This document shows, in pieces, positions 9,087 through 16,319 of a stretch of 64,000 nt of DNA; within the stretch, counting starts at the first letter, position 1; every line of letters begins with the position of its first letter. The stretch comes from Pacificimonas flava (GTDB taxonomy: Bacteria; Pseudomonadota; Alphaproteobacteria; Sphingomonadales; Sphingomonadaceae). The DNA lies in assembly GCF_000342165.1 (NCBI RefSeq), contig NZ_AMRV01000008.1, forward strand, positions 84,129 through 148,128, read 5' to 3'. Both the position numbers and the translations under genes were made by a program. The notes beneath the pieces are model-generated. The model did no database searches. It saw nothing but the letters and a program-made list of their open reading frames with translations, and was not told where the DNA came from.

Positions 9087-9094
9087 CCTCCTCT
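9087..9094 (-). promoter_or_regulatory. strong ribosome-binding site pointing to a CTG start
   Basis: AGAGGAGG on the minus strand, 5 bases from the CTG codon at 9081. It decides the start of the alpha/beta hydrolase, because no standard start codon is correctly placed after it. Confidence 0.5.
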
Positions 9095-9270
9095 GGTGCA
9101 GGGCGGCGGCGCAACAGGTGCCGCCGGGGCGAAGTTGACAAAGTGTACACTCATACACGCGCACATGCGCGGGAGAGCGGCGATCCGGCCTCGGATCCTG
9201 TCCGACATCTTGTGGCCGACGCGGTCCTATTTTGGAAGCAGGAAGACGCGCGCCCTCAAAACGCGACGTG

Positions 9271-10317
9271 TCACAACACGGCAAGCTGCAGGTTGTTCAG
9301 CGAGCCGCCATACTGCTCCTTCAGACGCACCTTGCGTTCCAGATCGTCGAGGATCGCGCCGCAGAAATCGACGCCGCTGAGATCTTCCAGGAAGTTGATG
9401 CCGCCGGGCGTGTCGACGTTGATCTCCATCATCTTGTCGCCGACGATGTCGAGACCGCAAAGGTACATGCCGTCCTCGATCAGCTTCGGTCCGGCAAGCT
9501 CCGCCACCTTCAGCATATCCTCGTCCGGTTCGATCATCTCCACGCCGCCCCCGGCGGAAATGTTGGAGCGGTGATCCTCCGTCTGACTGAACCGGTGCAG
9601 ACAGGCATAGGTGTCGCCCACCTTCAGCGGCCGGCCGTTCAGCGTGATCATGCGAATGTCGCCGTCCTTCGCCTTCGCCAGATATTCCTGCACGATGGCA
9701 TAGCCGTCGCGGGTCACGGCCTCGATGATCTGGTTCATGTTCCGGCCCGACTTCTTGTCGATGATGAAGACGCCCTGCCCGCCAGAACCCTGAAGCGGCT
9801 TGATAACGGCCTTGCCGCCCTTCTGTGCGTCGACGAAGCGCTTCACCTCCTCCGGCTCGCGCGTGATCAGCGTCTTCGGCCGCACGCTTTCCGGGAAGTG
9901 CTGGAAATAGGTCTTGTTGACCGCGTCCGTCAGGTGCTTGGGATCGTTGAGGACGATCGTGCCGCTCTTTGCCGCGATCTGCGAGAACAGCAGCCCGGCG
10001 GCCGGCGCCCAATCGCGCGTCCCCATTTCCTGGGCGGGATCCGATCGCAGCATCAATATGTCGTAATCGGCAAGGCAGATACGCTCACGCTCGCGGTTCG
10101 TCTGTATCTCCTCAAGGAAGGCCTCGTCCTTTTCGAACTTCGTCTTTCCGACGAGGGTCGCCATCGCGCAAATCTCCCCCTCGGGATCGTAGATGAAGTC
10201 GCCAAGGCCGATCAGTGCCACCGTATGCCCGCGGGCGCTGGCGATACGGCTGAGGCGGATAGTGGTATAGTTCGACTGCTCGGTGGCGAGATCGTTGATG
10301 ACGAAGGCGAGCTTCAT
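9271..10317 (-). CDS. glutathione-synthetase-like ATP-grasp ligase of the DUF1704 operon
   Basis: An ATP-grasp carboxylate-amine ligase of 348 residues in the GshB/RimK superfamily; it should form an amide bond at ATP expense. Visible: N-terminal pre-ATP-grasp domain (MKLAFVINDLATE), ATP-binding Lys in KAVIKPLQGSGGQGVF with its glycine loop, and metal-binding MEINVDTPGGINFL. True GshB has EINVTSPTCIRE at that place, so the acceptor site differs and this is probably not the housekeeping glutathione synthetase. The ATG at 10317 overlaps the stop of the DUF1704 gene as ATGA, which fixes the start. It is the last gene of a coupled three-gene operon. The substrates are unknown; a glutamyl or short peptide product is an inference from its partners. 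Confidence 0.85.
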   Translation of the reverse strand: MKLAFVINDLATEQSNYTTIRLSRIASARGHTVALIGLGDFIYDPEGEICAMATLVGKTKFEKDEAFLEEIQTNRERERICLADYDILMLRSDPAQEMGTRDWAPAAGLLFSQIAAKSGTIVLNDPKHLTDAVNKTYFQHFPESVRPKTLITREPEEVKRFVDAQKGGKAVIKPLQGSGGQGVFIIDKKSGRNMNQIIEAVTRDGYAIVQEYLAKAKDGDIRMITLNGRPLKVGDTYACLHRFSQTEDHRSNISAGGGVEMIEPDEDMLKVAELAGPKLIEDGMYLCGLDIVGDKMMEINVDTPGGINFLEDLSGVDFCGAILDDLERKVRLKEQYGGSLNNLQLAVL

Positions 10318-11519
10318 GCGGGGGCTTTCTGATAGAGTTCGGTGACGGAAATCGTGCGGACATGGTCCAGACGGTCCCGCGCGGCGGGATCTTCGAGATA
10401 GCGGGGCAGGAGCGCGGGAGGCATGACGATGCCCTGCTCCCGCAGCGTTTCCAGGGTGTGAATGTGCTTCAACGCGAACTTGCCGATAAACAGCGCCTCG
10501 AAATCGCCATCGTGATTCAGATAGCGAACGAGGTCCGACAGGCCGGACAGATAAAGCGCGTCCTTCGTCATGCCCCCGCCGCGCAGCGCCCGAATGGTCG
10601 TGGAGAAGGACAGTTCCTCCCCCATGTGACAATGATCGTACATGGCCGCGAAGATTTCGGCCGGTGATTTTTCCTGCAGCGCCATGTGCGCGGCGATGAC
10701 CCTGGCCGCGAGCGTACGCAGCCGCATGGGCGGCAAATAACCGGACAGATACTCGGACAGGACGCCAAGCCCCTCCTGCAAGGCGTCATAATCGGCCAGA
10801 CCGACCTCGAGCGTTCTCAGCGGCTGCTGGCGCCCATTGTAACGCGTGACGACATGGGTGCCGATCTCATGCCCCATCAGCGGGATCATATGGCTGACCG
10901 GAACGCGGTAGTCGCATGCCACATGCAGATTGCCCTGCGAAACGAAGACGTGGGTGCCCGGATGCGGATCGACCACGACCTCGGCCGCAAGCTCGGGAAT
11001 GCGGTCGCGGTACCAGGCGAGCTCTTCCCGGGCGAGTTCGCAGAACGCCTCGCAATCCGCATCGCGCGGTTCGGGCTCCTGTGCGGGCACACTCTCGATG
11101 ATCTCCTCCGCTTCGTCGAGGAGACGAGTGCTCACATCGCCGAAGAGATCGAGGCTGGCCTGGATAAAGCCCTTGCCGCCGCGCAGGCGGACAAGTTCAA
11201 GCTGACGGTCGAGTTCCCGCTGCTTTTCCATCAGCAAGGCCTCGACGAGTTCGTTCTCGATCTCTCGCACGGGAAGCGCGAACAGTTCGCGGCGCATGCC
11301 CTCCAGGTCGTCCAGGCCGGCATCGTATCGGAGCGCGGGCATGTCGCGGAAACCGGATACCTTAAAGCCTGCAAAGACATCGTCGAGGTTCACCGGCGTC
11401 AAGCGGCTGAGCCAGTCGATACGTCCGTCCATTTCGCTGAGCGTATCGTCCACCCTGTGCGCCGCACTGCACAGGCCGGGCGCCTTCTCCGCCGGATCGG
11501 CATTGCCACGCGCCGCCAT
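10314..11519 (-). CDS. DUF1704 family metallopeptidase (QEGLA-motif protein)
   Basis: A 401-residue member of DUF1704 (TIGR02421-type, annotated in databases as a QEGLA-motif protein). The zinc motif is HEIGTH at 217-222 (HExxxH) and the second family motif is QEGLG at 248-252, a variant of QEGLA. The animal relative MATCAP is a tubulin-tyrosine carboxypeptidase, so this is probably a carboxypeptidase acting on a C-terminal residue of a small or modified peptide. Both ends are coupled: the start ATG overlaps the stop of the N-formylglutamate amidohydrolase gene as TGATG, and the stop overlaps the ATP-grasp start as ATGA. No signal peptide is seen, so it acts in the cytoplasm. The biological substrate in bacteria is undescribed as far as I know. 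Confidence 0.9.
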   Translation of the reverse strand: MAARGNADPAEKAPGLCSAAHRVDDTLSEMDGRIDWLSRLTPVNLDDVFAGFKVSGFRDMPALRYDAGLDDLEGMRRELFALPVREIENELVEALLMEKQRELDRQLELVRLRGGKGFIQASLDLFGDVSTRLLDEAEEIIESVPAQEPEPRDADCEAFCELAREELAWYRDRIPELAAEVVVDPHPGTHVFVSQGNLHVACDYRVPVSHMIPLMGHEIGTHVVTRYNGRQQPLRTLEVGLADYDALQEGLGVLSEYLSGYLPPMRLRTLAARVIAAHMALQEKSPAEIFAAMYDHCHMGEELSFSTTIRALRGGGMTKDALYLSGLSDLVRYLNHDGDFEALFIGKFALKHIHTLETLREQGIVMPPALLPRYLEDPAARDRLDHVRTISVTELYQKAPA

Positions 11520-12337
11520 CACGACAGTCCGGCAAGATCGGCACGCGCCCCCGCCACCGCACGCAGTACGCCGCCGCGCAGATGTTGCAGCGCAAGGATA
11601 TTGGCCTGCTCGCCCCACTCGTTCATGAAGAATTTCTTGTATTCCAGCGTGACGGTGCAGGCGGCGTCGCCATAGGTGGCATAGACCCATTCGGGGAAAT
11701 GGCCGCCGTCGGGAAAGCGCTTGTTGTGACGCACATCGGGCGTGTTCCCGCATACCGGCTCCGCGCGCAGCGTTTCGGTGAAGCGGTTCAGCAGATCGCC
11801 GTAAATGTCATGGTTCAGTTCCGTCACGCCCAGGTCGATGTCGGGATTGCCCTCCTGCGGCGCCGGATCGCCATCCGGCCCCTCCCGCATGTGATTGAAG
11901 CTGTGGAGGTCGAGAACCAGAATCCGGCCATACCGGGCGATCATGCGCTCGATAACCGCACCGATCTCGGCGTAGAAGGCATCGTGCAGCCGGCGGGAGG
12001 CCTCCATCTGTTCCTCCGGAAGATCCTCCGACCAGATTTTGAGGCCCCAGGTCTTTTCGGGATCGCTGGTGATGCAGAGGTCGCGGGACCGGTTGAGATC
12101 GCATTCGAAGCGCGAGCGGTTGGCGCGCGCGACATTGCCCGCCGCGGTCAGGAAATAATCCGTCATCGGGTCCTCCTCCCGCAGCCGCGTCTGCTCGTCG
12201 GCGACCAGCCAGGGATCGAGTTCCTTGCGGATGCGGTGGCCGGCATGGATGGAGGTGGCCAGAATTGGCCCGCCGCTTGCCAGAATGTTCCAGGGCGCCC
12301 CGTTTACAGGGTCGTCGTGAAGAGTGTCGCTATCCAT
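11519..12337 (-). CDS. N-formylglutamate amidohydrolase family protein
   Basis: A 272-residue enzyme of the N-formylglutamate amidohydrolase (HutG/NFGH) family, zinc-dependent hydrolases that release glutamate from N-formylglutamate. Visible are the histidine-containing ATSIHAGHRIRKELDP, DLHSFNHMREGPDG and the segment TLEYKKFFMNEWG near the C-terminus. There are no hut genes nearby, so histidine degradation is not the context. It is the first gene of the operon with DUF1704 and the ATP-grasp ligase and is divergent from glutaminase, which suggests it deacylates an N-capped glutamyl compound. The start MDSDTLHDD was chosen because the upstream in-frame extension lacks homology and would run into the glutaminase promoter region. 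Confidence 0.88.
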   Translation of the reverse strand: MDSDTLHDDPVNGAPWNILASGGPILATSIHAGHRIRKELDPWLVADEQTRLREEDPMTDYFLTAAGNVARANRSRFECDLNRSRDLCITSDPEKTWGLKIWSEDLPEEQMEASRRLHDAFYAEIGAVIERMIARYGRILVLDLHSFNHMREGPDGDPAPQEGNPDIDLGVTELNHDIYGDLLNRFTETLRAEPVCGNTPDVRHNKRFPDGGHFPEWVYATYGDAACTVTLEYKKFFMNEWGEQANILALQHLRGGVLRAVAGARADLAGLS

Positions 12338-12440
12338 GCATGCCTGAATGTCTGGCGGCGATGATGGTTCAGAATCGCCGCGCGGCAGGTGCGCCGCTGC
12401 GGCTTCCGCAGAACGCCGCGATCGGCTACCCCCTCGCGCC
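12338..12440. promoter_or_regulatory. divergent promoter region between the ATP-grasp/DUF1704 operon and glsA
   Basis: A 103-bp gap separates two divergent starts (12337 minus, 12441 plus). Both transcripts must begin here or further upstream. I see no clear -35/-10 pair or operator, so the assignment rests on the gene arrangement alone. Confidence 0.4.
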
Positions 12441-13364
12441 ATGGACCTGCAAGAGATCGTCGACGACACCTATCGCGCGCTTGCCGACAGCCGCGGTGCG
12501 GGCAAGGTCGCCGACTATATCCCGGCGCTCGCCGAGGTGGATGCTGCGAAGTTCGGTATCGCGGTGGTGACGCCAGACGGCAGGCGGTTCACGGCCGGCG
12601 ACGCGGCGGAGCCCTTTTCCATACAAAGCATATCGAAGGTGTTCGTGCTGGCGCTCGCCATCGACCGGCACGGCGACGCGCTGTTCGACGTGGTCGGGCG
12701 CGAACCGTCCGGCGATCCGTTCAATTCCATCGTGCAGCTGGAGCGGGAACGCGGCATCCCGCGCAATCCCTTCATCAATGCGGGCGCCATCGTCACGACC
12801 GACCGCCTGATCGACAGGCGCAGCGACGAGGACGCGTTCGACGAGCTGGTGTCGCTGCTGCGCAAGCTGGCGCGCGACGACAGCGTCGATTACGACCGCG
12901 ACGTGGCGCAGTCGGAAAGCCGCACCGGCGCGCGCAACCGCAGCCTGGCCTACTTCATGGAGGATTTCGGGCGCCTGCTAAATCCCGTCGAAACGGTCCT
13001 TGGCGTTTATTTCCGGCAGTGCGCCCTCACCATGTCGTGCGAGCAATTGGCCGAAGCGGCGCTGTTCCTGGCCTGCGACGGCGTCGATCCGGAAACCGGA
13101 CACCGCGTCACGACGACCGCCCGTTGCCGCCGCATCAATTCGCTGATGCTGACCTGCGGCCATTACGACAATAGCGGTCAGTTCGCCTTCGAAGTCGGTT
13201 TTTGCGGCAAGTCCGGGGTTGGCGGCGGTATCCTGGCCATCGTGCCGGACCGAGCCTCCATCGCCGTCTGGTCGCCCGGCCTGAACCGCGAGGGCACCAG
13301 CCTTCTGGGTGCCCGCGCGCTGAGGGAGATCGCCGAGCGGACCGGCTGGTCGATCTTCGGATAA
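12441..13364 (+). CDS. glsA: glutaminase
   Basis: Hydrolyses glutamine to glutamate and ammonia; serine-dependent beta-lactamase-like glutaminase. The 307 residues equal the usual bacterial length. The catalytic Ser-x-x-Lys is S63-K66 in FSIQSISKVF, and other family segments are ERGIPRNPFINAGAI, NRSLAYFMEDFG and the C-terminal GKSGVGGGILAIVPDRASIAVWSPGL region. The start MDLQEIVDD is chosen because it aligns with known enzymes; upstream in-frame ATG at 12348 would extend it by 31 poorly conserved residues. It is divergent from the N-formylglutamate amidohydrolase operon, with which it shares glutamate chemistry, and convergent with asd. Confidence 0.95.
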   Translation: MDLQEIVDDTYRALADSRGAGKVADYIPALAEVDAAKFGIAVVTPDGRRFTAGDAAEPFSIQSISKVFVLALAIDRHGDALFDVVGREPSGDPFNSIVQLERERGIPRNPFINAGAIVTTDRLIDRRSDEDAFDELVSLLRKLARDDSVDYDRDVAQSESRTGARNRSLAYFMEDFGRLLNPVETVLGVYFRQCALTMSCEQLAEAALFLACDGVDPETGHRVTTTARCRRINSLMLTCGHYDNSGQFAFEVGFCGKSGVGGGILAIVPDRASIAVWSPGLNREGTSLLGARALREIAERTGWSIFG

Positions 13365-13400
13365 GGGGCCGGGCGGCCGGACGGGCGCCGGGCTGCGCCT

Positions 13401-14423
13401 CTAGCCCTTTTGCAGTTGCTTGCGGCCGAGAAGTTCCGCGATCTGCACCGCGTTCAGCGCCGCGCCCTTCCTCAAATTATCGCTGACGCACCACAGGTTC
13501 AGGCCGTGCTTCACCGTCGGGTCCTTGCGAATGCGGCTGATATAGGTCGCATATTCGCCGACGCATTCGACGGGGGTGACGTAGCCGCCATCCTCCCGCT
13601 TGTCGACGACCATGCAGCCCGGCGCCTCCCGCAGGATCTTCCGCGCCTCCTCGACACTCAGCTCGTTCTCGAACTCGATATTGATGCTTTCGGAATGGCC
13701 GACGAAGACCGGCACGCGCACGCAGGTTGCCGTCACCTCGATATCGGGATCGAGGATCTTGTGCGTTTCGGCGATCATCTTCCACTCTTCCTTCGTGGAG
13801 CCATCCTCGAGGAACTTGTCGATATGCGGAATGACATTGAAGGCAATCTGCTTCGTGAAGACCTCATTCTCCTTCGGGTCCCCAACGAAGATGGCGCGCG
13901 TCTGGTTGAAGAGCTCGTCCATCGCCTCCTTGCCGGCACCCGACACCGACTGATAGGTCGAAACGACCACGCGCTTGATCGTCGCTGCGTCGTGCAGCGG
14001 CTTCAGCGCGACGACCATCTGCGCGGTCGAGCAGTTCGGGTTGGCGATGATGTTCCGCTTCATCTTCGTGACGGCATCGGGATTCACCTCCGGCACGACC
14101 AGCGGCACGTCGGGCTCCATGCGGTAAAGCGAGGAATTGTCGATGACGATGCAGCCTGCCTTTGCCGCGCGGGGGGCGTACTCCTTCGTCGGGCCGGAAC
14201 CTGCCGCGAACAGCGCGATATCCCAGCCGGTAAAATCGAAGTGCTCGATAGACTGAACCTTCAGCTCCTCGCCCGTGTCGCCGAAATCGATCATGCGGCC
14301 CTGGCTGCGGCTGGAGGCGACCACCGCCAGCGCATCGAGCGGAAATTCACGCTCCGACAGGATGTTCAGCATTTCGCGGCCGACATTGCCGGTCGCGCCC
14401 ACCACGACGACGCGGTAACCCAT
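13401..14423 (-). CDS. asd: aspartate-semialdehyde dehydrogenase
   Basis: Reduces beta-aspartyl phosphate to aspartate semialdehyde with NADPH, the branch point to lysine/diaminopimelate, threonine and methionine. The 340 residues show the Rossmann start GYRVVVVGATGNVG, the catalytic Cys131 in NPNCSTAQM, the segment VVSTYQSVSGAG and the His-containing active-site region near VPVFVGHSESINIEF. The start at MGYRVVVV is fixed by the nucleotide-binding strand; a longer frame upstream has no homology. Convergent with glsA, with a 36-bp GC-rich gap. Confidence 0.98.
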   Translation of the reverse strand: MGYRVVVVGATGNVGREMLNILSEREFPLDALAVVASSRSQGRMIDFGDTGEELKVQSIEHFDFTGWDIALFAAGSGPTKEYAPRAAKAGCIVIDNSSLYRMEPDVPLVVPEVNPDAVTKMKRNIIANPNCSTAQMVVALKPLHDAATIKRVVVSTYQSVSGAGKEAMDELFNQTRAIFVGDPKENEVFTKQIAFNVIPHIDKFLEDGSTKEEWKMIAETHKILDPDIEVTATCVRVPVFVGHSESINIEFENELSVEEARKILREAPGCMVVDKREDGGYVTPVECVGEYATYISRIRKDPTVKHGLNLWCVSDNLRKGAALNAVQIAELLGRKQLQKG

Positions 14424-14585
14424 AATCTCCGTCCTTCTCAGCTTTTCAGAGCCAGCGCTTAAGAGGTGCAGCGCAGCGGCGCAACGCACCCGTATCGGGA
14501 TCGCTTCACGGAGCCTTGCAAAGCGGCGGGAGGCAAATGGCAACCTTCGGCAAGCTTGGCGCGGGTATCCCCCTCGTCGTTCAGC

Positions 14586-16280
14586 TCAATGCTCCCGCAC
14601 TCCGCTTGCGGACCGGCTGCTTGTGGTCATCGGCGCGCCCCAGTCGGCCCGGCGAACATCGTCAGTCCATTCATCGACATAGGTGCGTTCGGCCCACTGA
14701 TCCCATGCTGCAGCCATCGCCCTGAGACGCGAGGGGTGCGCCCGTGCCAGATCCGTTCGTTCGGTGCGATCGGTGTCCATGTCGAACAATTGCCAGGGAT
14801 AGCCGAGCCGCTTCACAGCCTTCCACCGGCCATCGCGTACCGCGCGATTTCCTTCGTGCGCCCAGAACAGTGGCTTGTCGCGGAGCGCCGTCCGCCCCCT
14901 CAGTAAGGGGGCAAGACTCATTCCCTCCAGCGGCAGGATCGCGCTCCGGCCGAAATTTTCGGGATAGGGCGTGTCGGTCAGGTCCAGAAGCGTCGGCATG
15001 ATGTCGATCACATGAGCAGGGGTCCGCTCCAGGCGGCCCTGTAGGTCGGCCGCGATACCGGCTGGCCAATGTGCGATCAGCGGCGTGGCGATGCCGCCTT
15101 CGTGCGTGAAATGCTTGAACGAATGAAACGGCGTGTTCTGGAGCACCGCCCAATTCATGCCTGCCCAGACATTGCTGTTCGGGCCGCCCCAGGGTTCGGC
15201 ACCCGTACGGCCTTGCGGCCCGGATTCAGCGTTTCCACCATTGTCGGACAGGAACAGGATCAGCGTATTGTCGAATTGACCGGTCCCCTTCAGGTGCGCC
15301 GTCAACCGGCCGACGGACCGGTCGATGCGGCTGATCGTTGCGGCATAGACCGCCATTATGCGGTCGAAGCGTTCTTTTTCCTCTTCCGACAGCGAATCCC
15401 AATCGTCGGCGGCCTCCGACACCTTGCCCAAGCCGGTGTTCGGTCCGATCAGGCCCATCTGCTGCTGCCGCTCGAAGCGCTCCTTACGCAGTTCGGCCCA
15501 TCCGGCGCGATATTTCCCGGTAAAGCGTTCGATATCCGGCTGCGGCGCCATCAGCGGGAAATGCGGCGCGGTGTGGGCCAGATAGAGGAAGAACGGCTTC
15601 TTCTTCTCCCGCGCCTCATCGATGTAGCGCATGCCCCAGTCGGTCCACAGATCGGTTCCATACCAATCGTCGCCGAGCGAGGGGTCGTTCAGCCCTATGC
15701 GCTTGCCGTCGCGCAGCAGATGACGTCTAGCGCGGCGCCGACCGAATGTCTGGTCGGAAAAATAAATGCCGCCCGCGACAGCCGACAGCGACCGGTCGAA
15801 CCCGCGCGTGGCCGGCGTCGTCCCCGGCCGATTGCCCAGGTGCCACTTGCCCGTCATCGCCGTCATATACCCGGAGCGGCGTAGCAACTGGGCGATCGTC
15901 ACGCTGCGCTCGTGCAGCCTTCCGAATGTGCCACGCGACTGCGGCTCGATCTTGCCCGACAGATATCCCATGCCCGCCTGGTGCGGATTGAGGCCGGTCA
16001 GCAGGGCTGCGCGCGTCGGGCTGCAGCGCGCATTGTTATAGAACTGGGTGAAGCGCAGGCCTGTTTTCGCCAGCGCATCGATATTGGGGGTGGGGATTTC
16101 ACCCCCATAGCTGCCAAGGTCGGAAAACCCCATATCGTCGACCAGGATCATGACGATATTGGGCGGGCTTTCCGCTGTCGTCCGCGGTCGGGGCGGCGAC
16201 GCGGCACTGGCCACGCTCGCCAGCATCGACCCCGCGAGCGCCAAGGCGAAGCTTTTCATAAAGCGGCGACGTGCGATCAT
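14586..16280 (-). CDS. sulfatase (arylsulfatase family), Tat-exported
   Basis: A sulfatase of 564 residues that cleaves sulfate esters in the periplasm. The N-terminus is a Tat-type signal peptide (RRRFMK followed by a hydrophobic stretch, cleavage near SVASAA). The metal site Asp pair is in VMILVDDMGFSDLGSYGG; the nucleophile is Cys86 in CSPTRAALLTG, which must be converted to formylglycine by a maturation enzyme that is not in this window. Other family marks are GKWHLG and the segment LILFLSDNGGNAES. It lies 39 bp downstream of the TonB receptor gene in the same direction, and another sulfatase follows that receptor on the other side, so a sulfated organic polymer or glycan is the likely substrate. 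Confidence 0.95.
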   Translation of the reverse strand: MIARRRFMKSFALALAGSMLASVASAASPPRPRTTAESPPNIVMILVDDMGFSDLGSYGGEIPTPNIDALAKTGLRFTQFYNNARCSPTRAALLTGLNPHQAGMGYLSGKIEPQSRGTFGRLHERSVTIAQLLRRSGYMTAMTGKWHLGNRPGTTPATRGFDRSLSAVAGGIYFSDQTFGRRRARRHLLRDGKRIGLNDPSLGDDWYGTDLWTDWGMRYIDEAREKKKPFFLYLAHTAPHFPLMAPQPDIERFTGKYRAGWAELRKERFERQQQMGLIGPNTGLGKVSEAADDWDSLSEEEKERFDRIMAVYAATISRIDRSVGRLTAHLKGTGQFDNTLILFLSDNGGNAESGPQGRTGAEPWGGPNSNVWAGMNWAVLQNTPFHSFKHFTHEGGIATPLIAHWPAGIAADLQGRLERTPAHVIDIMPTLLDLTDTPYPENFGRSAILPLEGMSLAPLLRGRTALRDKPLFWAHEGNRAVRDGRWKAVKRLGYPWQLFDMDTDRTERTDLARAHPSRLRAMAAAWDQWAERTYVDEWTDDVRRADWGAPMTTSSRSASGVREH

Positions 16281-16319
16281 TCACGCTCTCCCGACCCGTT
16301 GGACATGGCGACGTTTTAC

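Noticed and set aside
9271..10317. Annotating the ATP-grasp gene as ordinary gshB
   Set aside because: The acceptor-loop motif differs from true GshB and the gene is coupled to DUF1704, so a specialised ligase is more likely; without a genome-wide check the symbol is withheld.
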